Made by a program: the position numbers and the translations under genes
From: JAQWRV01 sp045564915
GTDB taxonomy: Bacteria; Pseudomonadota; Alphaproteobacteria; Rhodospirillales; Rhodospirillaceae
Direction of reading: 5' to 3'
DNA length: 64,000 nucleotides
Assembly: GCA_045564915.1 (NCBI GenBank)
Contig: JBJLGL010000014.1
Span: forward strand, 77,436-141,435
Notes under the pieces: generated by a model
The model's input: the letters and a program-made list of their open reading frames with translations, nothing else
The model's database searches: none
Told to the model about the DNA's origin: nothing
Shown here: piece after piece, positions 36,409-44,615 of the stretch
How the letters are laid out: the number at the start of each line of letters is the position of its first letter
How positions within the stretch are numbered: the first letter of the stretch is position 1

Positions 36409-36837
36409 CTAGGCTTCCGACTTGCTAGCCTTAGCTGCAGCTTTTTTAGCCTTAGCGGCCTCACGAACTTTCATCACCGCGTTAGTATCTTCAGCAATAC
36501 GTGCTGAACGTCCGCGGCGACCACGCAAATAGTAAAGTTTTGCTCTTCGAACGCGACCATGGCGTATCAACTCGATTTGATCAATGATTGGGGCGTACAG
36601 AGGAAAAACGCGCTCTACACCTTCGCCGAAAGAAATCTTGCGTACTGTGAATGAAGAATTCACACCAGCATTCTTGCGAGCAATACAAACCCCTTCATAG
36701 GCCTGAACACGCTCACGCTGACCTTCCTTCACCTTAACATGGACCCTCAGGGTATCGCCTGGTGTGAAATCCGGGATCTCTGTCCCTTCTTTCAGTTTGT
36801 CAACCTGCTCTTTTTCCAATTCCTGGATAATATCCAT
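36409..36837 (-). CDS. rplS: 50S ribosomal protein L19
   Basis: 142 residues, about 25 longer than the bacterial norm because of a Lys/Ala-rich tail (AKAKKAAAKASKSEA). The core is unmistakable: PDFTPGDTLRVHVKVKEGQR, GVCIARKNAGVNSSFTVRKI and RRAKLYYLRGRRGRSARI. It sits at the subunit interface near the aminoacyl-tRNA site. It is 5 bases after trmD, in the conserved rpsP-rimM-trmD-rplS order. Confidence 0.97.
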   Translation of the reverse strand: MDIIQELEKEQVDKLKEGTEIPDFTPGDTLRVHVKVKEGQRERVQAYEGVCIARKNAGVNSSFTVRKISFGEGVERVFPLYAPIIDQIELIRHGRVRRAKLYYLRGRRGRSARIAEDTNAVMKVREAAKAKKAAAKASKSEA

Positions 36838-36842
36838 GGTCT

Positions 36843-37562
36843 TCAGCCTTTCTTATTCTTTCCCGCTGCAACAAATCTTTCCCAAAGATCTGGGCGCTGC
36901 ATGCGCGTGATAGTTTCCGCCTGACTCCGCCGCCAGGCTTTAATTTTCTGATGGTGTCCAGAACGCAATACTCCCGGCACCGAGCGACCATCCCAAACTT
37001 CGGGTCGCGTGAAGTGAGGGTATTCAAGTAGGCCCTCCTTAAAACTTTCCTCTGCCAGAGAATCGGCGTTGCCCAGCACACCAGGCAATAAACGCACTAC
37101 CGCATCAAGCAAAGTAATAGCAGCCGTTTCTCCACCAGACAGGATAAAGTCGCCAATACTAACTTCTTCCATATCCCAGGCCTCAACAACCCGCTGGTCA
37201 ACGCCCTCATAGCGTCCGCACAGCAGTGTCAATCCATCAGCCGCGGCCAAATCCTGGGCTAATTCCTGATCGAACAGACGCCCACGCGGGGTTAGATAAA
37301 TTAATGGCCAACCGCTGGTATGAGCCTTATGAAGCGCAGCATCAACAACATCCGGCCTCAGAACCATGCCGGCGCCACCCCCGAAAGGCGTATCGTCAAC
37401 AGATCGGTGTTTATCGCGCGCAAAGCTTCGAATGTCTACTGTTTCCAGGCACCACAGGCCATCAGATTCGGCTTTGCCAGCCAATGAATTCCCCAAAGGA
37501 CCCGGAAACATCTCAGGAAATAATGTCAAAACAGAGACCAAGTATGGAGTACTATTGATCAT
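36843..37562 (-). CDS. trmD: tRNA (guanine-N1)-methyltransferase
   Basis: 239 residues. It methylates G37 of tRNAs reading CNN and similar codons and prevents frameshifting. The SPOUT knot motifs are present: LTLFPEMFPGPLGNSL, DTPFGGGAGMVLRP, TLLCGRYEGVDQRVVE and SIGDFILSGGETAAI. The ATG overlaps the rimM stop by one base (TAATG). It is followed by rplS. Confidence 0.97.
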   Translation of the reverse strand: MINSTPYLVSVLTLFPEMFPGPLGNSLAGKAESDGLWCLETVDIRSFARDKHRSVDDTPFGGGAGMVLRPDVVDAALHKAHTSGWPLIYLTPRGRLFDQELAQDLAAADGLTLLCGRYEGVDQRVVEAWDMEEVSIGDFILSGGETAAITLLDAVVRLLPGVLGNADSLAEESFKEGLLEYPHFTRPEVWDGRSVPGVLRSGHHQKIKAWRRSQAETITRMQRPDLWERFVAAGKNKKG

Positions 37563-38116
37563 TATGCTGACCCAGCCTCCGCTGCGGCCAGGGCTAGTGA
37601 AGAAATCACGATTCTACCTTTGGGTAGGTCAATTTCTGGGACGGCGTGCACGGTGAACGGCACCATCACCGTATGCCCAGCTGGTCGGCGGATATCTAAA
37701 ACATCTCCAGCACCAAAATCATAGACGGCTATTACCGTTCCGCATTCCACATCAGTTTCATCCAAAGCCGTGAGACCAATGAGATCTGCGTGGTAATACT
37801 CGTCTTCAGCAACTTCCTCCGGCAACTTACTCCTTGCAACATAGAGTTGCTGCCCTTTGAGTGCTTCAGCCCCCGCCCTATCTTTGATATCAGAGATGCG
37901 CACTAAGACCGAGCCCTTAGCCTCGCCTGTTACTCTCAGTGCTAGTCTTTGTCCATCTTCGGTTTGGACACACCCATAAGAGGCAACATCTTTGGGGTAA
38001 CGTGTGAAGCTTTTCACTTTCACGTCGCCTTTGATGCCTCGTGCACCGACAACCACTCCGAGACATACTTTACCATCTTTGAGCTTACCCTTTCTAATCG
38101 GTGGTTTTTCAGACAT
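37562..38116 (-). CDS. rimM: Ribosome maturation factor RimM
   Basis: 184 residues. The N-terminal RimM barrel starts CLGVVVGARGIKGDVKVKSF. The C-terminal PRC-barrel contains EDEYYHADLIGLTALDE and GAGDVLDIRRPAGHTVMVPF. It assists 30S head assembly and binds S19. It lies 32 bases after rpsP and overlaps trmD by one base. Confidence 0.95.
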   Translation of the reverse strand: MSEKPPIRKGKLKDGKVCLGVVVGARGIKGDVKVKSFTRYPKDVASYGCVQTEDGQRLALRVTGEAKGSVLVRISDIKDRAGAEALKGQQLYVARSKLPEEVAEDEYYHADLIGLTALDETDVECGTVIAVYDFGAGDVLDIRRPAGHTVMVPFTVHAVPEIDLPKGRIVISSLALAAAEAGSA

Positions 38117-38148
38117 GTGCTGACCCCTGGACGCGTTGGCTACGATTG

Positions 38149-38754
38149 TTAGCCTTCGGTCTTTTCTTCTCCCTCAGAAGCTGCCTCTTCAGCAGGTTTG
38201 GTGTCTTCTGCTGGCTCAGACGCTTTAGCTGCCTCTTCTGTAGCTTTGGTGTCTTCTGCTGGCTCAGACGCTTTAGCTGCCTCTTGTGCAGCTTTGGTGT
38301 CTTCTGCTGGCTCAGACGCTTTAGCTGCCTCTTCTGCAGGTTTGGTGTCTTCTGCTGGCTCAGACGCTTTAGCTGCCTCTTCTGCAGGTTTGGTGTCTTC
38401 TGCTGGCTCAGACGCTTTAGCTGCCTCTTCTGCTTCACGCTGCCGTTCCTGCGCCTTGGCCCGAGGCTTGTCTTGTTTGGTCTGCGCGGGAATAGTTTTT
38501 GCCTCCAGAATGCCCGCTTTTGCTAGAAAGCGATGGACCCGGTCTGATGGCTGAGCACCAAGGCCTAACCAGTGGCGGACACGGTCTTCTTTAATAGTAA
38601 AGCGGTCTGAGTGATCACTAGGTAGCCTGGGATTATAGGTGCCAAGTTTTTCGATAAACCGGCCGTCGCGAGGGGATCGGGAGTCAGCTACCACAATCCT
38701 ATAAAATGGGCGCTTCTTGGCTCCACCCCGGGATAAACGAATTCTCAGACCCAT
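38149..38754 (-). CDS. rpsP: 30S ribosomal protein S16 with repeat-bearing C-terminal extension
   Basis: 201 residues from the ATG at 38754 (AAGGAG and GGAC upstream; family start MGLRIRLSRGGAKKRPFYRI). The first 80 or so residues are normal S16. Beyond them is a roughly 110-residue extension dominated by five near-perfect 16-residue repeats of AAKASEPAEDTKPAEE type, with changes only at the Pro/Ala/Thr/Gln positions. The tail is acidic, Ala-rich and probably helical or disordered on the ribosome surface. Many alphaproteobacteria have a shorter Ala/Lys/Glu tail on S16, but the tandem regularity is striking. The gene lies between ffh and rimM. Confidence 0.95.
   Translation of the reverse strand: MGLRIRLSRGGAKKRPFYRIVVADSRSPRDGRFIEKLGTYNPRLPSDHSDRFTIKEDRVRHWLGLGAQPSDRVHRFLAKAGILEAKTIPAQTKQDKPRAKAQERQREAEEAAKASEPAEDTKPAEEAAKASEPAEDTKPAEEAAKASEPAEDTKAAQEAAKASEPAEDTKATEEAAKASEPAEDTKPAEEAASEGEEKTEG
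38180..38432 (-). repeat. 48-bp direct repeat, five copies, inside rpsP
   Basis: Units begin at 38180, 38228, 38276, 38324 and 38372, with a partial sixth from 38420. Each is 48 bp and in frame, so each adds 16 residues. Copies differ at only a few bases. The arrays read open in several frames on both strands, which explains long shadow frames here. Copy number probably varies by slippage. Confidence 0.9.
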
Positions 38755-38844
38755 ACGTCCTTCTCCTTTTGTTTCAAGTTGTCTTGGTGCGCCATCCCGG
38801 CCCACCCCTTTTTATTAATACGCCCAAAATGGGCTTCAATTTCT

Positions 38845-40269
38845 TCAGCGGCCCCTAAAGGGAAAGCCAGGCTGCACCGCCGCTGACAATCCTTCACCAG
38901 CGAAACCACCTTGTACTCCAGCTCCAGGAATGCCCCCACCCGACAGAAGTCCTGCTAGGCCCTTCTTTTTTACCTTCTTCATCACCCCCGCCATTTGCTG
39001 ATACTGTTTCATAAGCCGGTTTACCTCGGGCACCGACGTGCCTGATCCATGAGCAATACGCTTCTTCCGCGATGCCTTAATCAAGGCAGGTTTCTCACGT
39101 TCTTGTCGCGTCATGGATAGCAAGATGGCCTCCTGGCGCTTAATCATCTTAGGGTCAACCTCAGTGTTCTTCATTTGCTTTGCTATCTTACCAACGCCAG
39201 GAAGCATACTAAGCAAGCCCTTCATGTCGCCCATGTTTTGCAGCTGACGCAGCTGCGAGAGAAGATCATTTAAATCAAACTGACCCTGCATCATGCGCTT
39301 TGCCAGACGCTCAGCTTCTTCTTCATCAACAGTTTCGGATGCTTTCTCAACCAGACCGACAACATCTCCCATGCCGAGAATACGTCCAGCTATGCGTTCT
39401 GCATGGAATGCTTCAATAGCATCGGCCTTTTCACCCACACCCATAACCTTGATAGGCACGCCTGTAACCGCTCGCATAGAAAGGGCTGCACCTCCTCGCG
39501 CATCACCGTCGACACGCGTAAGCGCAATGCCGGTAATGCCTATTTTTTCTTGGAAGGCCAGTGCCGTCTCTATAGAATCCTGGCCAGTCATCGCGTCAAC
39601 AACCAACATTATTTCTGATGGACAAACGGCATCTCGAACTTGCGCAACTTCATCCATCAGCGCCGAGTTAATAGTAGTCCGGCCAGCGGTATCTAGTACT
39701 ACCACATCAAAACCACCGCGACGGCCTTCCTCCATGGCCCTATTGGCAATCTCGATCGGTTTCTGATCTGGCACGATGGGCAGAGAAATAATGTTGGCCT
39801 GCTGGCCAAGGGTGGCAAGCTGCTGCATGGCTGCGGGGCGGTAAACGTCCAAAGAAGCAATCAGCACACGTTTTTTTTCTTTAACTTGAAGATACCTTGC
39901 GATCTTGGCCGTGGTCGTGGTTTTGCCTGATCCCTGAAGTCCCACCATCAGAAAGGGCACAGGCGGCCTCGTCTTAAAGTTTAGGCCAGACGCTATTTTG
40001 TCTTCACAAGTGAGCATCTCAACTAAGCAGTCATGAACAATCTTGACCACCATCTGACCTGGGGTTACAGAGCGAATAACCTGTTCACCCGTAGCTCTTT
40101 CGGTCGCTTTTTCGATAAATTCTTTGACGACAGGCAAGGCAACGTCAGCTTCAAGCAATGCCACGCGAACCTCCCGCATGGCAGTAAGCACATCGTCTTT
40201 CTTTATCGCCCCCCTGCGGGTAAGCGCATCAAAAACCGAGCCGAGCTTTTGCGACAAACTGTCAAACAT
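38845..40269 (-). CDS. ffh: Signal recognition particle protein Ffh
   Basis: 474 residues. The N domain helices are followed by the SRP GTPase: G1 GLQGSGKTTTTAKIA, DVYRPAAMQQL, VVLDTAGRTTIN and TRVDGDARGGAALS. The C-terminal M domain (MMQGQFDLNDLLSQLRQLQNMG; Met-rich to GTSVPEVNRLMKQYQQM) binds 4.5S RNA and signal sequences. It heads the ffh-rpsP-rimM-trmD-rplS-leuCDB run and is divergent from dapF. No 4.5S RNA gene was recognised nearby. Confidence 0.97.
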   Translation of the reverse strand: MFDSLSQKLGSVFDALTRRGAIKKDDVLTAMREVRVALLEADVALPVVKEFIEKATERATGEQVIRSVTPGQMVVKIVHDCLVEMLTCEDKIASGLNFKTRPPVPFLMVGLQGSGKTTTTAKIARYLQVKEKKRVLIASLDVYRPAAMQQLATLGQQANIISLPIVPDQKPIEIANRAMEEGRRGGFDVVVLDTAGRTTINSALMDEVAQVRDAVCPSEIMLVVDAMTGQDSIETALAFQEKIGITGIALTRVDGDARGGAALSMRAVTGVPIKVMGVGEKADAIEAFHAERIAGRILGMGDVVGLVEKASETVDEEEAERLAKRMMQGQFDLNDLLSQLRQLQNMGDMKGLLSMLPGVGKIAKQMKNTEVDPKMIKRQEAILLSMTRQEREKPALIKASRKKRIAHGSGTSVPEVNRLMKQYQQMAGVMKKVKKKGLAGLLSGGGIPGAGVQGGFAGEGLSAAVQPGFPFRGR

Positions 40270-40739
40270 TTGGCTTTCGTACTTTCCTATGCTCGAGCAG
40301 CCTACCCAAACCGTTTAGCACATACGACCGTACGCCAGTGCGCGAACAGTCGCGGACTGGCGGGCCCCCTTGGGAGCAGGATACTCGAAGATTATTGAAC
40401 CCTCTGTACAGACTTATCAGCCTGACTAGGCTCGTTTACGATTCTGGGCACGCAAAGTCAAGAGAGGCTGCCGCACACTGAGAGCGTTCAGCAGCGTCCA
40501 ATAAACCTTGTTTTTCTTGGAATCTAGCCAGATTTTCTCCCTAGTAAGTCTGGGTTTCCTTGATTGGTATAATCTATCAAACCTGGGGCTTTGAAGCCTT
40601 TATTGCATCATAAAAACTCTGAACCAGGCCATGAACTAAGCTATTTGGGCCTTTAACTTTTTCGATAGGTGATAAGTTATTAGCTATGAATTGTTTGGTT
40701 GGCTGGACTCGGGGTCCCGCTGAGCCATATAAACCGCTG
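40270..40739. other. Divergent intergenic region between ffh and dapF
   Basis: 470 bases that must hold promoters for both directions. No gene or tRNA was recognised. It contains the imperfect inverted repeat at 40334-40361. In-frame codons from 40686 could extend dapF but would not match the family N-terminus. Confidence 0.4.
40334..40361. repeat. Interrupted inverted repeat upstream of ffh
   Basis: GCCAGT-G-CGCG (40334-40344) pairs with CGCG-G-ACTGGC (40351-40361), ten pairs with one G/G mismatch and a 6-nt loop AACAGT. It lies about 65 bases upstream of ffh. It could be a leader hairpin of ffh mRNA or a protein site. No T-tract follows. Confidence 0.35.
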
Positions 40740-41588
40740 ATGAATGATAACTCTATTATAGAGGGCTTGCCCTTTCTCAAGATGCATGGTCTTGGCAATG
40801 ATTTTGTGATCCTGGATGCGCGTGGGCGCCCGATAAGCCTCAGTGAAAGTCAGGTCCGGGCCATTGCCGATCGCCGCACAGGCGTGGGGTGCGATCAAGT
40901 CCTTATCGTCGAGCCGCCTCAGAAAAATGGCGATGCTTTTATGACGGTCCGTAATGCAGACGGTGGAATTGTTGCGTCTTGTGGCAACGGCGCTCGCTGT
41001 GTGTCAGCATTTCTAATAACAGCCACCGGCAAGAGATCAATTACATTAGAAACATTAGCGGGACCAATCGCAGCCTCGCAGGCAAATAAAGGCCACGTTA
41101 CCGTTGACATGGGCAAGGCATTGCTCGACTGGCAGGATATTCCTCTGGCTATCAGAGAAAACACCGAGAGCTTGGACCTGGTGGTCGGGCCCCTGTCGAA
41201 CCCCGTAGCGGTAAGCATGGGCAATCCGCACGTAGTTTTTTTTGTTGCTGACTTAGATGCTATTGATCTTGAAGAGTTTGGACCAATCATAGAGACGCAT
41301 GTGCTGTTTCCCAAACGTACAAATGTAGAGGTGGTTCAGATCATAGATAGAAGGCATGTTCGAGTAAGTGTATGGGAGCGTGGTGTTGGTATTACCCAGG
41401 CATGCGGTACTGGCGCCTGTGCAGTGGGTGTCGCTGCGGTGCGGCGTAATCTTACGGACCGCGAAGTTAAAGTTACACTAGACGGAGGAGACCTCAATAT
41501 CGAGTGGAGGGAAGATGGGCATGTTATTATGACGGGTCCTGTCTCATACTCATACGAAGGTATTCTTGATCAAGAGGTGCTGTCGTGA
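40740..41588 (+). CDS. dapF: Diaminopimelate epimerase
   Basis: About 282 residues from the ATG at 40740, close to the family N-terminus LPFLKMHGLGNDFVILDARG. It converts LL- to meso-diaminopimelate for lysine and peptidoglycan. Both catalytic cysteines are visible: RNADGGIVASCGNGARCVS and TQACGTGACAVGV. Its stop overlaps the mtaB start (GTGA), forming a dapF-mtaB-ftsY unit common in alphaproteobacteria. Confidence 0.95.
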   Translation: MNDNSIIEGLPFLKMHGLGNDFVILDARGRPISLSESQVRAIADRRTGVGCDQVLIVEPPQKNGDAFMTVRNADGGIVASCGNGARCVSAFLITATGKRSITLETLAGPIAASQANKGHVTVDMGKALLDWQDIPLAIRENTESLDLVVGPLSNPVAVSMGNPHVVFFVADLDAIDLEEFGPIIETHVLFPKRTNVEVVQIIDRRHVRVSVWERGVGITQACGTGACAVGVAAVRRNLTDREVKVTLDGGDLNIEWREDGHVIMTGPVSYSYEGILDQEVLS

Positions 41589-42868
41589 AGGCGCCACCAG
41601 AACAGGTCCCCCAGGAAAACATGGGTATAAAGGTTGTCTGTTTTGGCTGTCGACTAAACACATACGAAGGTGAAGTAATGCGCGGCCATGCTGTCGCAGG
41701 CGGGCGCAAAAATACCATAATCGTTAACACCTGCGCAGTGACTAAGGAAGCAGAGCGTCAGGGCCTCCAGTCTTTGCGGCGATTGCGAAGAGAAAATCCA
41801 AAGGCAGAAATCATCGCGACTGGCTGCGCCGTCCAACTAGATCCTCAGGCATATGCTTCCATGGAAGAAGTCGACCGGGTGATCGGTAACGAAGCAAAAA
41901 TGAATGCTGATAGTTTTACCGCAGAAAACAATCAGCCCGTGCTTATTAGCGATATTATGACTGTTCGTGAAACAGCATCTCATCTTGTCGGTGGACTAAC
42001 AGCACCCTACGCCAACCGCGCCCGGGCATTTGTGCAAATTCAGCAAGGGTGCGACCACCGTTGCACATTTTGTATTATTCCCTTCGCCCGTGGAAACAAC
42101 CGCAGTGTCCCAATGGGCCGACTTTTTGATGAAATTAGAGCTTTAGTTAATAGGGGACATAAGGAAATTGTACTGACGGGTGTAGATATCACTGGCTACG
42201 GCAGCGATTTGCCGGGCTTGCCGACGCTCGGGAAAATGATCAAACGCTTGTTGGCTGATGTTCCAGAGCTACCACGGCTCCGCTTGTCATCTCTAGATCC
42301 TGCAGAAGTAGATGAGGATTTGATTAATGTAATCGCCAACGAAGAGCGCCTTCTTCCTCACTATCACATTTCCGCCCAATCCGGTGACAACGTAATTCTA
42401 AAGAGGATGAAGCGTCGGCATCTACGCAATGATATCGTTGAATTCTGTGCGGTCATACGAAGTGTCAGGCCTGATGCAGTATTTGGAGCTGATTTGATTG
42501 CGGGCTTTCCAACTGAAACAGATGCACAATTCCAGAATACTTTAAAATTGATTAAAGATGCCGGACTAACTCATCTCCATGTATTTCCGTATTCTATCCG
42601 CGAAGACACTCCAGCGGCACGAATGCCACAAATCCCTATTCCAACCATAAAAGAGCGCGCAGCGCAGCTGCGTGCGGCTGGAGAGATTTCAAAAGCCGAT
42701 TTCCTAAAAAGCTGCGTTGGCCGCCGAGCATCCGTTTTAGTTGAATCTAACGGCATTGGTCAAAGCGAGCATTACGTTCCAGTCCGCCTCACATCAGACC
42801 CCGGGGCTGGCGCTTTAATTAATGTAACAGTCGCCGCAACGGATGGCGGTTATTTAATTGCGGCGTAG
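41585..42868 (+). CDS. mtaB: tRNA t6A37 methylthiotransferase MtaB
   Basis: 427 residues. It adds a methylthio group to t6A37 of tRNAs. The N-terminal UPF0004 domain has its three Cys ligands (CFGCRLNTYEGEV, VNTCAVTKEA, ATGCAVQ). The radical-SAM core has the CxxxCxxC cluster in QQGCDHRCTFCIIPFARG and GADLIAGFPTETDAQF. A C-terminal TRAM-like segment follows. The GTG start overlaps the dapF stop by 4 bases, and ftsY follows 4 bases after its stop. Confidence 0.95.
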   Translation: MKAPPEQVPQENMGIKVVCFGCRLNTYEGEVMRGHAVAGGRKNTIIVNTCAVTKEAERQGLQSLRRLRRENPKAEIIATGCAVQLDPQAYASMEEVDRVIGNEAKMNADSFTAENNQPVLISDIMTVRETASHLVGGLTAPYANRARAFVQIQQGCDHRCTFCIIPFARGNNRSVPMGRLFDEIRALVNRGHKEIVLTGVDITGYGSDLPGLPTLGKMIKRLLADVPELPRLRLSSLDPAEVDEDLINVIANEERLLPHYHISAQSGDNVILKRMKRRHLRNDIVEFCAVIRSVRPDAVFGADLIAGFPTETDAQFQNTLKLIKDAGLTHLHVFPYSIREDTPAARMPQIPIPTIKERAAQLRAAGEISKADFLKSCVGRRASVLVESNGIGQSEHYVPVRLTSDPGAGALINVTVAATDGGYLIAA

Positions 42869-42872
42869 CTTT

Positions 42873-43835
42873 ATGTCTGGGAATTTGACTGACTCATCGT
42901 CTCTTGAATCTAAAAAATCCACTGATTGGTTTAGCCGCCTAACTGCAGGCTTGCAAAAGTCATCCGCTAAGCTAGCGCATGGCATCAGCGATTTATTTGT
43001 CAATCGAAAGCTGGACGATGTGGTCTTGGAAAACCTAGAAGAGGTGCTGATTACTGCCGATCTGGGACCAGCAACAGCTGCACGGCTCACGGCAAACCTT
43101 GCCAAGACACGGTTCGGTAAAGAAATCACTGACGAGGAAGTGCGCACAGTATTGGCGACCGATATTGCTGAAATACTAACACCGGTAGCTGCACCGATCG
43201 AAATAGAAGCTGAGAAGAAACCATTCGTAATATTAGTAGTAGGTGTTAATGGTGCTGGTAAAACCACTACTATTGGCAAGATGGCTAAACAATTCCGAGA
43301 CCAAGGACGCAGCGTCACTATGGCAGCAGGGGATACATTCCGGGCCGCAGCCGCAGAACAATTGAAGGTCTGGGGCGAGCGCAGCGGAACGCCGGTGATC
43401 GCCAGAAAACCCGGCAGTGATGCAGCTGGCCTTGTCTACGATGCACTGCACGAAGCCAAAGCGCGCAGTGATGATATTCTCCTAGTTGATACTGCAGGCC
43501 GCTTGCAAAACAAAGATGCGCTAATGAATGAACTGGCAAAGGTGGTGCGAGTTATCGGAAAGATTGATGACACAGCACCACATTCAGTCCTACTTGTGCT
43601 GGACGCAACCGTAGGTCAAAACGCTCACTCTCAGGTCGAAAATTTCCAGAATGTCTCGGGCGTAACCGGTTTAGTCATCACTAAACTGGATGGTACCGCC
43701 AAGGGCGGTGTGGTGGTCGCGTTAGCAGAACGCTTCGGCCTTCCAATACATTACCTTGGTGTCGGCGAAGGACTCGAAGATTTGCGTTCTTTCACGGCGG
43801 TGGACTTTGCCAATAGCCTTCTGGGGGTTTCCTAA
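42873..43835 (+). CDS. ftsY: Signal recognition particle receptor FtsY
   Basis: 320 residues from the ATG at 42873. It docks SRP-ribosome complexes at the membrane. The NG domain is complete: G1 GVNGAGKTTTIGKMA, AAGDTFRAAAAEQLK, DTAGRLQNKDALMNEL, TKLDGTAKGGVVVAL and LGVGEGLEDLRSF. The acidic A domain of enterobacterial FtsY is absent, and only about 20 Ser-rich residues precede the N domain, as in other alphaproteobacteria. Its partner gene ffh is 2.6 kb away on the other strand. Confidence 0.96.
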   Translation: MSGNLTDSSSLESKKSTDWFSRLTAGLQKSSAKLAHGISDLFVNRKLDDVVLENLEEVLITADLGPATAARLTANLAKTRFGKEITDEEVRTVLATDIAEILTPVAAPIEIEAEKKPFVILVVGVNGAGKTTTIGKMAKQFRDQGRSVTMAAGDTFRAAAAEQLKVWGERSGTPVIARKPGSDAAGLVYDALHEAKARSDDILLVDTAGRLQNKDALMNELAKVVRVIGKIDDTAPHSVLLVLDATVGQNAHSQVENFQNVSGVTGLVITKLDGTAKGGVVVALAERFGLPIHYLGVGEGLEDLRSFTAVDFANSLLGVS

Positions 43836-43874
43836 GATAAGATTGTGTATCACTTGTCGGCGTTATACCGCCCA

Positions 43875-44426
43875 CTATCTTTCCCAATGAATCGCCGGTG
43901 GTTCACGGCCAGGTGAGACAACAGCCTGCCCATTTGTTGCTTTATGATACTCCAGCGCCCATTGCACACTTGGGAAAGCTAGGTCCTCCCAAGGAAGGTC
44001 ATCCCATGCGTAGAGACATGCTTCTTCACTTTCCGGGCCAGGGGCATGGGCCTCGTTCAGCAGGTGCGCCCGGAATACCAAGTAAATTTGGGCAATGCGT
44101 GTAATGCTATACACACCAAGGAGTGCCTCAATAGCAATGTGGGCACGTGCTTCTTCCCAAGTCTCTCTCACAGCACCTGCTTCAACTGTTTCCCCCACCT
44201 CAAGAAATCCCGCAGGTATTGTCCAGTACCCTTTGCGGGGCTCAATAGCTCGCTTAACTAGTAGAAATTTATCCTGCCATGTTGCCACAGCCCCCACGAC
44301 TACTTTCGGATTCACATAATTGATAAAACCACAATCATCGCAAACAAGGCGGGGCCGGTTGTCGTCGGCTAGCACCTGCTCAACGGTAGGGCCTTGGGCT
44401 TTATAAGATTTGGACGGTGACTTCAT
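43875..44426 (-). CDS. NUDIX hydrolase with partial zinc ribbon
   Basis: 183 residues. A NUDIX box is clear: GFLEVGETVEAGAVRETWEE. Upstream is one zinc-knuckle, RLVCDDCGFINYVNPKVVVG. Relatives usually carry a first CxxC pair about 20 residues earlier; here the N-terminus (MKSPSKSYKAQGPTVEQVL) has no Cys, so the ribbon is incomplete. Members hydrolyse ADP-ribose, NADH or similar nucleotides. It converges with ftsY 39 bases away. Confidence 0.88.
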   Translation of the reverse strand: MKSPSKSYKAQGPTVEQVLADDNRPRLVCDDCGFINYVNPKVVVGAVATWQDKFLLVKRAIEPRKGYWTIPAGFLEVGETVEAGAVRETWEEARAHIAIEALLGVYSITRIAQIYLVFRAHLLNEAHAPGPESEEACLYAWDDLPWEDLAFPSVQWALEYHKATNGQAVVSPGREPPAIHWER

Positions 44427-44615
44427 AGGGCTAGCATGTACCGGGTCTTATTACTGAGGCAACTAGTTGTCAAAAATGGTAGACAGACAAGGAAAGTCAA
44501 CTGTGCGGTGCTGCCTCTGATAACACCCCAAACCTGACCGAGACATAGGTCTTTTAAACAGTAAATGCTTGAACTATCAGCAGGTCCTGATGGAGCCTTA
44601 GCTCTAAAAATTAGT

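Noticed and set aside
38101..38526. Repeat-rich frames on both strands across rpsP
   Set aside because: They are shadows of the 48-bp in-frame repeat of rpsP, which stays open in other frames because the unit contains no stops there.
40270..40740. Search for a 4.5S SRP RNA near ffh
   Set aside because: The conserved GGAAGGAAGCAGCC-type loop was not found here or elsewhere by eye.
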